Positions 1-14,096 of a stretch of DNA of 64,000 nt are shown here, piece after piece. Under the pieces are notes generated by a model. The model saw nothing but the letters and a program-made list of their open reading frames with translations. It was not told where the DNA came from and did not search any database. The translations under genes and the position numbers were made by a program. The first letter of the stretch is position 1. Each line of letters opens with the position of its first letter. Source of the stretch: Odontesthes bonariensis (Eukaryota > Chordata > Actinopteri > Atheriniformes > Atherinopsidae); NCBI RefSeq assembly GCF_027942865.1, contig NC_134510.1, forward strand, positions 10,444,743-10,508,742, written 5' to 3'.

Positions 1-3000
1 CACTACCAGGCCTCGGAGCTCCTCCTGTCCAGCCCTTCCACTGCGGATCTGAGTGAAGTCTAATAAAAGACAAAGAAGAAAAAAAAAGGATAGAGGAAAA
101 AATATATATTTAAATGAAGTGCGATACAGGTACAGAATATGTTCTTATCATAGAGTTAATATCCACTGCTCACTGTCAGGGAAGCCAGAGTCTCTGGTGT
201 AGACCGGGTCCGATGGGTCCTGTTCCGGTGGGTCAGGGAACACCTGGGTCCAGTGGCGCTGCGCCTGTACCCTCTGAATAGAGACTCTGTGAGTCTTGGG
301 ATGGAGCAGAAGAAGGAGGAGTGGTTCAAGGACCCGTGCAATGTCGTGTCTCTGAAGGACCTGATTCAGCCAAGCCCGACCAACCGCACTGGTACATGGA
401 TCCCAATAACTCAAGCTGTCGAGCATGATGAAAAGAGACCTGAAAGACATAGTGAGAGGAAGGGAGGATGGCAAAATAGTGTGAAAGTTAACCATTTCAA
501 ACAGCAGGAGTTCCATCGCTCTACAAATTCAAACTGACCTGTCGAACGTGCGACTAAAAGGCGAAGACTTGGTGATGTTCAAATCTCGTGTTAAATGCCA
601 CAGCACAGAGAACTTCACGTGGGCCTCCAAACGAATTCTCTGAAACAGAGGGAGCGTGGATTTGTATGAGTTTTATAAGAGAAGTATTCCAGTGGGTGAC
701 CGGCCATAACGTCTTGTCAGCAGTAAGTTTGTATCATCTTCTTCCTAGATTCACCATGTGGATCTGTTCCACAGTACATGCAGTTTGACAAAGTCATATA
801 TCTATCGTGTGGAGTTACTGTATAAAACACCTTCTACTCCTACGCATTGTCCTCTCTGCAGCCGTCTATAGAAAGGATCAGTAGTGTCATAGAGCACCTT
901 GTATTTTTCTACTATTTTTTTACCTCTTATCCTCCAGAGAAAATCCTCAGAACGGTGAAGTATATTTGTTTTTTTTGTTGTTGTTGTTTTTTAAAGCTAA
1001 CTTGATTCTCTAAAAAGTCACATGTTTGACTACATGTCTGACTTCCTGTCTGGCATATCTGCTCTTAGACTAGGCTGTTTTTAATAGAATTGGCACCTAT
1101 TCTTATGTGATGCGGCATAAATGAAGAAATCATAAGCACCATCTTCATTAGCTCCACAGCAACGACACAGCTGGACCCAGTGGAATCAAGTGGTATGTAT
1201 GTGGGAATATATGTGTTTGTTTGGTTTGTCATTCTGGCATGGGAAGCAAAGTGTTCACTCTGCTGACCTTGTCCCTGTGCATGAGTTGCTGGCTGATGAC
1301 ATCCTCACAGATGCTGGATGAAGGAACCAGGTTGTGGAGCTGGTAGAAGAGCTCCACGCTGCGCTGATGATGCTGAGGTGTTCCTTCACTCAGTTGGTTC
1401 CACAAGATCAAAGCCACACTCTGAGCACAGGGTTGTTCATTAAACAGAGTGAAAAGTGTCCAAAACTAACAGAAGTTCCACTGAATCCTAAAACAGCAAC
1501 AATCTCTACCTTGAAGAAGTCGGTCTTATCTGCGATGTACTTTAGGATTCCCTGAGTGAGTGGAGGCCTGATAATGACAGCCACTCGACCCTGGCTGGGA
1601 CTCATTGTCTGTGCAGACTCAGTGCCGCCTGCAGATGCCACACTCTCAGCCGCCACCATGGCAACCGACTGGGTAAGCCCTACTAGGTCCATCAGCAGGG
1701 AGATGGCTGTGCCCTGGAGGCTGAAGTCAACGGCCAGGCAACAGGCATCCATCAGTGTCTGCAGCCACATTGGCAGCCGTATCTGCTCACTGTCTACATG
1801 GTGAAAGTGGGACATAAGACACTAACTGCTTATGCTAAACTCAAAGGGTTTACACTCTTACATGCATGCATACTCATAAACTCCCATTGTTTCCAAACAT
1901 CCAAATGTTATCTATAACAAGGTGAGTTTTGGGACTTACCAAACTGCTCTTCCTGTGTGGGTGAGGACTTGAGGTTGCCCTCTGCGATGTAGACGGGGAA
2001 ACTGGAGCATTCTAAGAAGAGCTGACAGGCAGCAGTGAAGGCAGCAACATACTCTCTCTGGACCGTACCAGATCCAGAGCATGACTTGATATGATCACAG
2101 TGCTGGGAGCTCTCCGAAACCAGTGGCCCTGAGTGTATGAGCTCGTCTCTCGGACCCTCAGCTTTGTCCACCTGCTCAGGGATTATATACAAGGTGATGA
2201 GGCGGGAAAGAAACTGCTGGAAGTGCTCCAGGCAGCACTGCATGACTGGTTTATCTAACGGCTTGGTCTGACACGGCCCTGAAGAGCGACTGCCTGTTTT
2301 GAGTGCAGGGTGGAGATGAGGTGTTTGCTCGCTCTCCTCTGGACCATCTCCCTGGTACTGGACAAAGTCTGTGAAGCCACTTTCAGAGGAGCGACTGCTG
2401 AGGGGAGTTCCCCCGTCATCAAACACCTCCCCGCTGCCAGGTATCTCCAGAGTGGAGGAGTGAGACTGTCACAGAAAGAGAAAAGGCAAAAAAAAAAATT
2501 CAGCTCAGCACAGATTTGATGAATTTCTAATAATACCTTCAAACAAACTTTCTTTTGCCAGTCATATCATCAATGTGACAGGGTCCTGGTGACAAACGAG
2601 CATAAGAAGGTAGCCATAAATAGCAGCATGAAAGCCATCCATAACAGGACTGTCACAATTAGGAGATTTTAGGATTTCATTGTCTTTTCATTATTACGAC
2701 ATTATTTTACCATAAGCCTTTAATGATTGAATAGTTCAGCAAATCTTTACGAAGAATAAATGCCATCTGTTGGCATTGCAACATGAAAACAAGAACAGCT
2801 CCATTCCACGTTCACAGATGTTCTGAATCTGACCGATCGGCCAAATGAAGGCTCGCTCCAGGAAGTGTCCCAGGAACCGATTCTTGCAGCCAGCATGTAC
2901 AATATCAGGAGCTATGGAAGAGATTCACCTGAACGGAAGAAGGCCTTTAGTTGAGTTATAAAAAAATAAAAATACTTTGCTCCCTCTACAGTGGCATAAT

Positions 3001-6000
3001 AAAAACCTGCAGTTGTTAATGATGGCCAAATAAATCACACAAATATCTCATCTGTTTGTTTGCCACTTGATCAAATACAAAATGAATTTATCCCATTTTG
3101 CCCCTAACTAAATCCTGACCTGAAACTGCACTATAGACAAATAACTTCTATACATCTCTACAGACAATGATTATCCATCGTCATCCGCTTAACCCCACAC
3201 TGATAATGCAATACAACATCTGTAGATTTCTTCAGTCAAAAACAAACTAAAACCTGTTCCCCATTTCGTCACTTTTGCCGTGCATTTATTAGTTTCAATT
3301 GTGGTGACTAAAAACGACTCATGAGCATCATAACTCACTGTGTTCTGTGTACTGGTCTTGAAAAAGTGAGGCTGTGCACACAGCTGATGGGTCTGACCTG
3401 AGGGACATGTTTAGACTGAACGTTGCCCCAGGGTAGCATCCTGCTGCAGACAGAGCGACAGATTCAAGTTCTTACAATTCTTTGTCACAGCCCTCCTGTG
3501 GGGGCCTGAGGGCTTCCTGACACACTCTTTGATCGAGCCAGCATGCTCGCTTTCTGCAGCCTGGACTCAGATGGCACGTTGGCTACCGCGTTCTCTATAT
3601 GCCCCTCAGGGTGGGGGTGGGAGCACTACAGTATATAGTGGATGTTTTCCACTCTGATGGATACGGCACACCCCTGAGGCATCTCAAGCTAGTTTACTCA
3701 TCTATTTCCACAGAGGGAAAAAAAAAAAAGAGCATGCTGGGCTCAGCTGTTGGGTAAACATCTTCTGTCATTCAACTCATCTATTCGTCCCCTCCTCATG
3801 GGTCTACCTCAGTCCATCCTGCCTCTATCCATCAATGGGAAGAGGACTCTGAACTTTTAATCATGGGTTAATAGGTTACAAAATACTTAAACAGCCAGGT
3901 TGTTGGACACGGACCAGAAGGACCCCGACAAACCAAACAGACCATTTGTTCTGAACAAGTCTTCAAATGCCTTGTGTCAAGGGAGTGTGGGATGTGCCAC
4001 CGAGCCAACTGTGCTACAGGCCGCAAGGCTGGCAGGGGGCACCAAGAGGCCCTGCTCAGGGACCAGGTCTCACCATCAGAGCCTAAAGTAATGAGTTTTT
4101 GGGCGATAACTTGTAAGGGAAGTAGATGAAGGAGGGCACACTAGGACTTTATGTGTCTATGGCGAGAGTAGGGCCTAGTTTATTTCAAAAGATTTTAACG
4201 GATCAGAGACAGAGTAGCTATCAGCTTGGAATGTTTTTCAAAGCCAGAGACAAGCATAGCATTAGTTTTAGTTTTGCAGCTTGTGGACAAGTTTTACTTC
4301 CAACTCGCAACTAAAGAAGGAGAAACTCTGATCCAATCATTACTTAAGTGTCAGGGTTAATGCTTATGCTTTCAGAATAATGTCTGCTTTTGATCAACAA
4401 GCCTTTCACTAAAAAAAAAAAAAAAAAAAACACTGAAACCATTCTCCTCACCCGTCTGTCCTCCACGTCTCGGCTTTTGTCCCTTGCAGAGGTTGATGGA
4501 TGGCTGGTGGAGTTGGAGAGGCCCTGAGCCTGGGGACCCGTGGGCAGGGCCAGAGGGGACACCAGCGGAGGCTGAACTTTGCTGAGGATCTTGGAGCAGA
4601 GGCGAAGGCAGTGGGTGAGCTCCTCGAGGCCCAGGGCCTGCAGGTGACACGTCAGAGCTGCCACCATCCGCAACAGCAGCTGAGGGAGATGCTCTGTCTG
4701 GATTTCTATGTAGGTTTCCTGGAAATGATGAGGAAAACTAATTAATTAAAGAATTTTAAGCACAGCTACTGGCCATTTGGAAGGAGGTGAACATGATTTA
4801 CTGAGATTGATGCTGGACTTTGACTTATATCTTCAAAATAACTCAAAATAACTAATAAAGTTTACTTGAAAAAAAACAAACACAATTTGCTACGGTTGGT
4901 TCGAGTTTAAAAACATGGAAATCTTTTTTTTTTTTTTGTATTTTGGCGAAAAGAATGTGGATACGATACCAGTCAGAAATGTGGACATACCTACCCATTC
5001 ATAACCAATCCATTCAGATTCTAAAGTGTTTTTATTGAACAAGCAAAAGATGTTTTCATGAAAAGCCAAAATAAAGCAAAAATAAAATCCAAGTTTGAAA
5101 ATAAGCCTTAAATCATTGAATGAAATCAAATAGTCATATTTCGTAAAAAAAAAATATGAGAATTATGGTAGATTATAAGTGCATGCATGCTGAACAAAAA
5201 CCGTACACACTGGGCGAGGATTTCATTTTCACAAGATCCAGACCAAACAGCCGGGGGAAGTTTTCGCCATAAGTAATGGCCATAATCCCTTTGGATCATG
5301 TTCTTTCTTTTTTTCTTTATTACATTAAAGTATGAAAGTGAGTCGGTCAGAGTGACGTGACACTCAAAGCGGGAAAGGAACAAAGACGACCTGAGGGATG
5401 TTGGCAGGACGTTGCAGAAATGTTATCGTAGCCTCAGTGAAGCAGGGTGAGGTGAAAAAGCAGGAAAGAGCAGTACTTTACCTGGCAGATTACCCTCATG
5501 CTTCTAGTAGGCTTCAAGGAGAAAGAGCAGATCATTTGAACAGACAGGAGCAAGCAGAGCACAGGCCACACATCACTGTTTGCAGAGACACACACACACA
5601 CGCTCGCTCCACCCAAACTGAACAATGAGGCTCTACCCCCTCATTCCAACAAACACACACACAAAGACAAAGTAAAGCATTTCAACAGGGTAAAAAAAAA
5701 AAAGAGCGTGGGATTTTCCAAACTACTCAGATTGGAAATTCACTACAGACAAGCATATTTCTAAGAAGATGCTAACAATATTTTAGCAGGGAAAATAAAT
5801 CCTCACACAGATCAAAGGCCTGTGTGGGGATTGTTTACAGTATTAACACAGGGATACAAAACACACAAGAGGATCTCACACACACACACCGCAGTGGAAG
5901 ATCAAAACCGGACCCAGAAAATAAATTTAAAAAATAAAAAAAAGTTCAATGACAACTCTAACAATGTGGATTCCACATTGTAAATGTCTGTGTAAGGTAC

Positions 6001-9000
6001 TAAAAGTGAACATGCTGGATATGATGGAGGAGAGGTTGAGACAAAAAGCTGAGAACAGGAGTTTAAAATGACACGGTCTGAAGAAGAGAAACGAAAAGGA
6101 TGCAAATAAAACATGAAGGGATAGGAAGTAAGAGGACAGATGGCGTGAAACGATTCTTCTTAAACAGTTTGATGCCAAAACTGTAAAAACTAAAACGCAG
6201 TGTGGTGGATGCTAAAAAAAAACAAACCTCTCTAACCTATCCGATCTAACCTTAATGAAGAATTCAAGGTCATGGGTTTTCCCTTTGCAATGTTAACTCC
6301 ATTCCTCAAGGAACCTCCTGTTCTGTACCGTTAACACTGCTGCTCGTCACCTCAGACATTTGGCAACTTTTGTGGGAACGCTCAACAAATAAAATCTGAA
6401 GTAACTAATGTGTTGCCGTTCAGGCTTATGCAGCAACAACATCTATGTACATCTATCTACACATCTAGACCAATTATTAACCTTCTGTAACGAATTTAGC
6501 ATTGGAGGCATAACATTTCCTACTGTGGCCTCCGTGCTACAGAGAGAAAAAAAAATGAGCAGTACTGAATCTAGTAAGACTAAACAAATGACACAGAGGA
6601 TGATAAAAGTGAAAAGAAAAGCATGAACATATGTCGGTAAAAGAATGTAAGAGTTTATTAGAACCAGGAAAATCTTGTCTGGATAAAAGCAAAAAGAAAG
6701 AGGGAAAGACTGAGAGACACATCAGAAAAATAGAGAAGGGGAAGAAAAAAAGAAGAACAAAAGAGATAAACAGGCAAAGAGAAAAGAGACAAAAAGACAG
6801 AAAAATTCTCACCAAGGAAACAATATCCAGCAGGAAATCAACCAGCTGGCAGAACTCCACCAGCTCAGGGGGATCTAAACTCCCAGCATGCCGTGCTGCG
6901 CACGTGGAGCTGTTCACTGTCCTCCTGTAACACATCACGATTCCTGATTATCCCGAGTTGAAAAACACATCAGGCCCAGGCTAGCAGCTAAGCAATGTTT
7001 CAACACCGAATTGTGCCAAAAGTGGACAGCATCCCATTTACTCTTCATCATGAAGAGATCTCCAGGAGGATCATTTGGATCATTATCCAAAAGTAGCTCC
7101 GAAAATATCAAAGCAGTTTCAGTTTTCCTCAGACTGTCAACCTAATCTATCTGTCAGGTGTTAGCGGATTTAAATACGCGTGTAATACAGACCTGCAGCA
7201 GTCCTCAAACCAGCAGGCGATGTAGTCCCACATATAGTACGGCTCAAATGAGTTGAACAGAAGATTGGCTGTTTTAATGAGCTCCGCCGTCTTCTTGTTC
7301 TCTCGTAGTTTACTAGGAAAGAGAGAAAACTGTGAGTTTTGCAGTTCATGTTTTTCCTGCAAAAAAAAAAACAAAACAAAACACTGAACGCCGTACGCCA
7401 TCATGTGGTTTGTAATTGGACTGAAGAAATAAATTAAAGTTTTCCACTTTCCATCTTTAATTGGTCCCAAAAAAGGGCAACAGCTGCTACAGTTTGAACT
7501 CTGCATGCAGTTTGAACCCTGCCTGCATGCTTTAGCATCTAATAATATTCCTATTTGCTACGTTTCTATTGGGGCTAATGTTCTTTGAGCAAAGTGTCTA
7601 AGAATGCTGTACAAAGGTGTCTCATATGGTGTTTCCTAGAATATTTTAAAAATAATATAAATATCACGCATTTTAATCTTTCCAGGTAAAAGATAATAAA
7701 TACAACCTCTGGCCCATTTAAAGCGAAGCTCAATAACATGCAGTGTCATTGTTAAATAAGCTAACTAACATTTCATCAGAGCTCAGGGAGCTGAGCAGCG
7801 GGCCGGACTGACCTGCTGAGGTGTGTGTGATCTTTGCTGAATGGACTCTGGTTCTGGAGGTCTAACTCTGTCCGGCACTGTGTGTGCAGAGTCCGGAAAA
7901 CCTCAATCAGAACATCCTCAAGGATGGCTGGCCCTGCAGAGTGGAGCGAAGCATGCGATACAGAGGACAGACACAACACAGTCAGTTTATGTGACAGGCT
8001 GCTTGTACGGCAAAGGCAGTTTTCACAGCACTAACACAAACCGGTTACCTAGCTCTGGTTTGTCCAGTAAACTGATGAGGATGCGAAATGGCTTGAGGTC
8101 GTGCATGAGAACGCTCTCCTCTTCTCCACCTCGGGCCTTGCCCTGCAGGATCCCGACCATCGCCTAACAACACAACACACACACACACAGCCGTATATTA
8201 CAGTAGGAATCAGAGAATACATGTTAACTCCTCACCCAGATGCTTTGATATATTTATTTGTCTACTTTACTTTCAATCGTATAAGGCAGAACCAGAGTCA
8301 TATGTACATTGACATGCCTTCATTTCTTTTTTTCCTGTTTCACGCTTCGTCTGCCTCGTAATTGGCAGAAGTATGGCACAGACGGTCCCTGTAGTACCAA
8401 CATTCTCCCTATTAAGGGAGCTTCAATGACTATCTCTGAACAGATGGCAGAAAAAAAAAAAAAAAAAACTTCCCCTCCTGGTTGGTCTCTGTGCCCCCAG
8501 TTACCAGAATGAATCACGCACCAGGAGGGCAGGAGCCGTTTTAAGGGTGACAGGACGGATCACATAAGAGTTAGGAATAGTCTTCAAAGCCGAGGCTGCT
8601 GGGAATAGGAGCAGGACTTACAATGTACACAATCCCCAGAGAGAAAGTGAGGGAGCAGAAGGATTAAAGAGCAAGGGTAAACACAAAAGATCTGTGCAAT
8701 TTAGGACAAACCCAACCAAGAGACACTTCCCGGCCCCACAGATACACGCCTGCTTTCAAGAGAATTTAGATTATGCTGAAAGGCGGTTTCAACCTTTATT
8801 TATTGTTCCTTGCCGTGTGGGCAATATCTACTTTTATCCTGTTCAGCGTGCATTGTGAGTACTTGCCATGTCTGTCTTTGTACTGTCCTCTGGATCTGTC
8901 CTCTGTCAAATGAATGTCTGTTAATAAGGTGTGTGAGATGCCTTCTCCTATTTTCTGCAGAACAAATCTACCCACGGGTACTAATAAAGTCAACTTGAAC

Positions 9001-12000
9001 TTGATACATGAGGCTGTAAATGGTCCTTTTGATATCATCTAGGTTCTACAAAGCACCTTTACAGTCCCTTTCTTATTCACTTCAATACTCATCTGGCAAT
9101 TCTTATGATACATACAGAGACCTTTTTACAAACACCAATGAGCACATGACGGACATCGTCACAATATACCAGTACTGTACTGACGATAATAATGACACTA
9201 GAGAAATAGAATACTGATCCCTGATATTTCTCAGCTGATAAACGCAAAATCTTATTGAATGCAGATGGTTTTTTGTTTTTGTGTTTAACTCCCACCTGAG
9301 TTTAACTCAACATGAATGAATTTATCTGGTAGCAATATTAGTTTTTTCAAGTTTCCTTTAGATAATGCAATAACATTGTTATTGCAAATGCTTTTGGCAA
9401 CAATAACTACGTAGTGAAAGCCACGGATATTCCGAACGGAAGACAAAACATCACCTGAGCCACAGCTGCCCCTATCAGGTCACGTGATGACGTGACTGTA
9501 CGTTTAAACCTCACCTGGACCAACATGTCCTTTGAGAAGGTGTTGAAGTACTGGCTGGCATGCTCCTCTGGGTTGCTCTGTCGAGTGCTGCGGGGGCCTA
9601 TCATCGCCCCGTTGTTGTCAAAGCCTTTAATCAACAGAGACATACAGTTAGAATCATTTGCAGTGAACCCTAAGATGTGTACGGAGCATATTAAGCATGA
9701 GGAGTTATATCAAACACTTATCCAACGACAGATTAACTGTGTGACTGGGCATCGCTGTTCTTTTACTGTTGATCATCGTGTTAATACTTACCAGTGTGTT
9801 CACCCACAGTGGGTAGCAAATAAGAAAAAAATAAAGTAAGACAGTGACCAATCCGGACACAAACCCACAGTATATTTTTCCAAGAGGAACAAGTAAAAAT
9901 ATGAAGAAAAATAAATAAATAAACAAAGCACACATAATAAATCTTGTTTGAGAATCACCAACCAGAATAATTGGTTCATAAAGGCTGGAAACTCTGAAGT
10001 TCCTGCACTGGCCCGAATAAAATCTCTACAAGTCTCATAACTTTATAAATTACAGTTGCTTCCAGATCTGTAAATAACAAAGGCTCATGCAGCAAAATAA
10101 ATAAGGAAGATAATTCATGACACCCCTGCACTTCGCTAAATGTGAAACAAATTCCTACTGGACTTTTCCTTTTGGGATCATTTGAGAAGTACCTCTAACT
10201 CTGTAATATTTCATAAAATCACACAACGAGAAGGATGTCCGGAACATCGGAGTGTCAGTGTTGTGTCTGAATGTGTATTTCGCACCCAGCAGCCAGGCGT
10301 AGAGTCTGCGGTTCAGGGACATGTCTCTTCTTAAAACCACATGCAAAGCTGCTGACAGGATCCGGATCATGTCAGGCCGAGTCGCCTGAACACAACACAC
10401 AACAGACCAGAACATTTGTGACTGCGTTGCCTGTGACGCCTTCAAACATGTAAAAACACACACACACACACACACAAGAGACAGTGTTTGTCAAATAGGA
10501 GGTGTGTCCCAGAACTGTCAGGCCCAGGAATGTTTAGTGGAGGAGGATTAAACAAGCAGCCACCTAAGAGGCATCTGCATCGCCAAACACACAAAGACAC
10601 ACACTCATTGCATACAACATAACAGCAATGCAAATATCATTGATTTACAAAATGTTTTGGTTTTAAGACCAACACATATATCAAGTCAATATTACAGAAG
10701 CCACACAGACATTGAGTTTCAGCCCAGTCTCTCACACAGTTTTCTTTACCTGGCTCATATGGAAGGGGAAGCAGAATAGAATCAGGTCCAGTGTGCTCCT
10801 CTGCACTAAAACACTGGAGTCCTGGACCGACGTACTGACCGCCTCCACCTGGTGAGAGCAGAAACGGAGTTTTATGTACATAAGCCTTGACACTGTCAGC
10901 CTATTCCGATCCATCCGTTGATCCCAGTTTAACCTATGATGACATTTTATCTGACTGGATCAACGCATTCAATACATACAAAGTTCAAAATGCAGCAAAC
11001 CCAGCTTACATTCGGCAAGAAAATGGTGAGTATTTCATCTCCTTACACACAAGATGAAAATGTCAGGAGTTGAATTTTGCCTCTAACCGAAGGCCGTGAA
11101 ATTCTCTCATGAGGAAAATTAAAAGGACAATAAGTCATGTACCATAAGCTCGATGTCACTGCCCATGACATACAGCTGGTCCTCCATGGAGAGCTTTCGG
11201 TTGAGGTGCAGCAGGACAAAGGACACCCCTGGGAGACGCACCGCGGGGCTCGTCAGGATGCTGCCCCACAAGGCACTGTAGAAGGCCGACTGTTCCACTG
11301 CTGCAGCCACCTTCTCCAGCAGGGTGTTGGTTCTGTGGGAAACACAGGCAGCACAGTGACACACCTAATTAAACACCAGCCGTTTCCTCTGACCACACCG
11401 TCACTGAACATAAAGCAGTGATGGCATTTCTACTTTTATTGGCAGACGTTATTGTTCGTCTTCCTCGTGTTATCCTTCTGTCAGAAAGCAGTATGATTTA
11501 AAGAATAACTGTTGATACCTGTTGTCCCACACAGCAGATTTTTTTATATGAGACACTTTAAATTTATTCAATTAAGAAAAATATATGGTTTTCCTGTCAA
11601 AACAAGCTGAACAGTCAAATATGTAAAGGCTCATAGAGCAGGCCTCCTTTTGGCCCGTTACAATGTGATTTAGGTGCAACTGTGGCGCCCTCTAGAGTCT
11701 GCTTCAGATTATGTGAATCATTTCTTAAACATCTTCACAATCTGATGTATAAATAATCCAGACTGCACTGAGTCAGTTCAAAGCATTCTTCTAGTTTCTA
11801 CTTAATTGTGGATGTTTTCAGAGGATTGTTGAATCATGATGATGCTTGTTGTCCATAAACGGACATATTTCTAATGCTATCTGCAGTTTCAAATATCAGA
11901 TCATGCGTCATTAATGCCACCGGCAATCTTCTCTTTTCTATACAGTGCTGCATAATACCTAATTCACCTAATGGCCATTCCCAGTGCATGAGCCATTACC

Positions 12001-14096
12001 ATATTCTAAGTTTGTTTCTTTCCATTTCTCTTCTCCTTACCTATCGTAATACTCCGAGCCCTCCTCCAGACCAGGCAGAACTCCAGTCAGTAGCCCCTGT
12101 AGGCCTGGTTTCAGAGTCTTTCCCAGAGGCAGATAGTAGGTCTCGTAGAGCCCCAGCAGCACAGGCTTCACAGACATAGCAGCATTGGAGAGTAAAGGGA
12201 AGAGCCCAGAGCTGCAGAGATGAGAAACACATGAATCTAATAACAGCTGAAGACATTGTAACTAGCTTGCTGCGTTAGCTCCTGGAGCTATCAGTGTTGT
12301 ATTACCTATACAGAAAGAGGTCTTTGGCCAGCCTCTTAGGTCCAATGATCTTGAAGATGATCTCATAGGTCTCCAAGGCTTTACGGTGGACCCCGCTGGG
12401 CAGGGCAGGGTGGAGGCATTGGGCCAGCCGTTTGCCTATTGTCAGCTTCTTGGGAACAACTTGATATTTTGCATTGTTCTGTAAAACCTGAAACCAGCAG
12501 AATATGGAAGGGATGCAGCTGAACATGATCTGCATATGCCGTCAGAAAATGTTAAACTCCTGGTGCATTAAAGTCATCAATAACCCCTGGTTTAATGAAG
12601 AAATCCCCAAACTTGGAGCATGTGAACCCCCCATTTACTTAACTCTACTTTTAAAAATGTAATTGAAATAAAAAGCTGAATGAACATCCTCCAAGTCTGG
12701 AGATCCCCCAATTTAGGGGTTGTAATTAGGCTTACAAAACATCAAAAGCAATTTAAATGTGTATTTGACAACATCAGTAAAAGAATAACAGTCAGGAAAA
12801 ATAATGAACAATAATTGTTTAAAGGCCTACAGAAAGGTGATTTTTCGCACAAAACTGAAATAGCAGATCGATTCCTTATATACCATGGAATTTTTTTATG
12901 ATTTTAAAATAATTTTAGGCCCCTGGATAGTCCTGATTAGGCCCAATAAACTATCACCACATTTGACTCGAATTTGGCAAACTGGAACGACAGGTGCGTG
13001 ACGTCGCGAGTGCCAGCAGCTGGAACAATCCCCAGTAGTTCTAGTAGCGAAGCCAGCAGTTTGCCAGACCTGGACAGCTTCTTCACGGCAAATTTCGATG
13101 TGTGCCGCGGGACGTCGCTTGGAAATATAAAACGTTGGGTTCAGTGCAATTTTTATTGCGAGTAGATGTACGAAGTGCTGTGGGTGCGTGTGTTGTCCTC
13201 AGCAGCTCACACCACCGGGGACAGAGGAAGCAGAGAGACCCGCGGTCTTGTGTCTGTGTCTCCCTGTTCGCCTGCCTCCTCTCTGGTGAAATCAGCCGGA
13301 GCCATCCCGCCGTGTTCAGCTCCCTGCGGTGCGGACGCTCAGGGGGAATCCACCTGGCGGAGAGCGGACACACCGCGGGATGGTTGCCCTGAAATCAGCC
13401 GGCCACGTCGGGGCTCTTGATGATCGCTCTGCCGAGATTTCCACTCTCCACCTGGCGGAGACTGTGTCCGCTCTCCGCCAGGTGGATTCCCCCTGAGTGT
13501 CCGCACCGCAGGGAGCTTCCTCTGTCCCCGGTGGTGTGAGCTGCTGGTGCTGAGGGCAACACACGCACCCACAGCACTTCGTACATCTACTCGCAATAAA
13601 AACTGCACTGAACCCAACGTTTTATTGCCTTCACCACTCAACAAGCATACTAATAGCGGCAGCCAGGAAAACCCATGGCACCTGTGACGTCACACGGAAG
13701 CCCCGCCCCCAGTCTGGAATTCCAGGAAGGATTTCCTAGCGGCAAATTCAAAATCGCAAATTTCATGCGTTTATGAAATGTTTTGGTGTAGAGTCCAATG
13801 ATCATTATTGTTCCTCTGTGTATGTATTATCATTATGTATTGGGTGTAGTGTCAGCTTTCTGTAGGCCTTTAACCGATGGCGTTTTGATGTTTTAGTTGT
13901 ACCGAGTCTCTGTAACACACTGCAGAGTAATCCAAGCTGTGACTCGTCTAATTCTTACCTTGTTGAGTTTGCCCAGTGCAGAGATGAGGTCTGCCCATTC
14001 ACTGGAATACTCAAAGTTTTTGAGGGCTTTGTCAACCGCTGCCACATAGTTCCTGTACTTCGAGTCGCTGAGCAGCTCCACTTCCTCTGCATTCAT
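1..14096 (-). CDS. dop1a: DOP1A (dopey-1) 5' half, 18 coding exons, continues beyond window
   Basis: DOP1 proteins are large leucine-zipper/HEAT-like peripheral membrane proteins that act with MON2 in Golgi-endosome trafficking. Translated exons match the vertebrate DOP1A N terminus closely (start [17 protein letters not shown]; the DOP1B start differs). Coding exons, 5' to 3' on minus: 14096-13959, 12487-12306, 12211-12041, 11332-11143, 10848-10750, 10385-10286, 9624-9515, 8163-8049, 7933-7813, 7312-7193, 6924-6813, 4718-4452, 2465-1940, 1793-1510, 1420-1268, 639-539, 439-174, 59-1. All have GT-AG boundaries and phases agree throughout, giving 3,114 nt = 1,038 codons with no stop. That is roughly 40-45% of the usual ~2,400+ residues; the rest lies before position 1. 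Exons 1940-2465 and 174-439 are the most divergent from the mammalian sequence. The last exon (1-59) is assigned by its acceptor after a long pyrimidine tract and phase agreement, so it is less certain. Confidence 0.93.
2466..4451 (-). other. dop1a intron, no other feature seen
   Basis: The flanking exons end and begin in phase 0, so no missing exon is required. I see only A/T-rich single-copy-looking sequence, an A-run near 3720 and a 20-nt A-run near 4411. Confidence 0.5.
4719..6812 (-). other. dop1a intron with simple repeats only
   Basis: The 2.1-kb intron contains short (CA)n tracts near 5590 and 5880 and a purine-rich stretch at about 6,540-6,810 that yields low-complexity Lys/Arg-rich frames on the plus strand. 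No coding signal is supported. Confidence 0.5.
8790..9006 (+). mobile_element. Possible LINE 3' tail inside dop1a intron
   Basis: The segment ends with a '...cccacgggtactaataaagt' type motif followed by short AACTTG repeats, the form of many fish non-LTR retrotransposon 3' ends. No coding part remains. The rest of this intron (8164-9514) has no other feature. Confidence 0.3.
12960..13780. mobile_element. Non-autonomous element with internal palindrome, in dop1a intron
   Basis: The ends share an imperfect inverted motif (CGAATTTGGC near 12,970; GGCAAATTCAAA near 13,741). About 60 nt at 13,034-13,099 is nearly identical to 63,363-63,426, the start of the P2X7-like reading frame near the right end of the window, so both derive from one repeat family. 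The segment reads as [20 protein letters not shown], then breaks into unrelated palindromic sequence. The intron sequence between 12,488 and 12,960 shows nothing further. Confidence 0.5.
13126..13625. repeat. Large inverted repeat (~500 bp palindrome)
   Basis: The left arm starting ATAAAACGTTGGGTTCAGTG at 13,126 is the reverse complement of the right arm ending at 13,625. Arms run inward through a block with CACCACCGGGGACAGAGG on the left and its complement on the right, to a centre near 13,400-13,440. The left arm carries about 80 nt that the right arm lacks. Overlapping frames on both strands are consequences of the palindrome, not genes. Confidence 0.8.

Noticed and set aside
6537..6938. 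133-codon Phe/Leu-rich frame and its Lys-rich complement
   Set aside because: The purine-rich tract gives low-complexity frames; only the dop1a exon at 6813-6924 within it is supported.
13083..13644. Six overlapping frames of 60-100 codons on both strands
   Set aside because: They come from the GC-rich palindrome; left and right arms give the same peptide on opposite strands.
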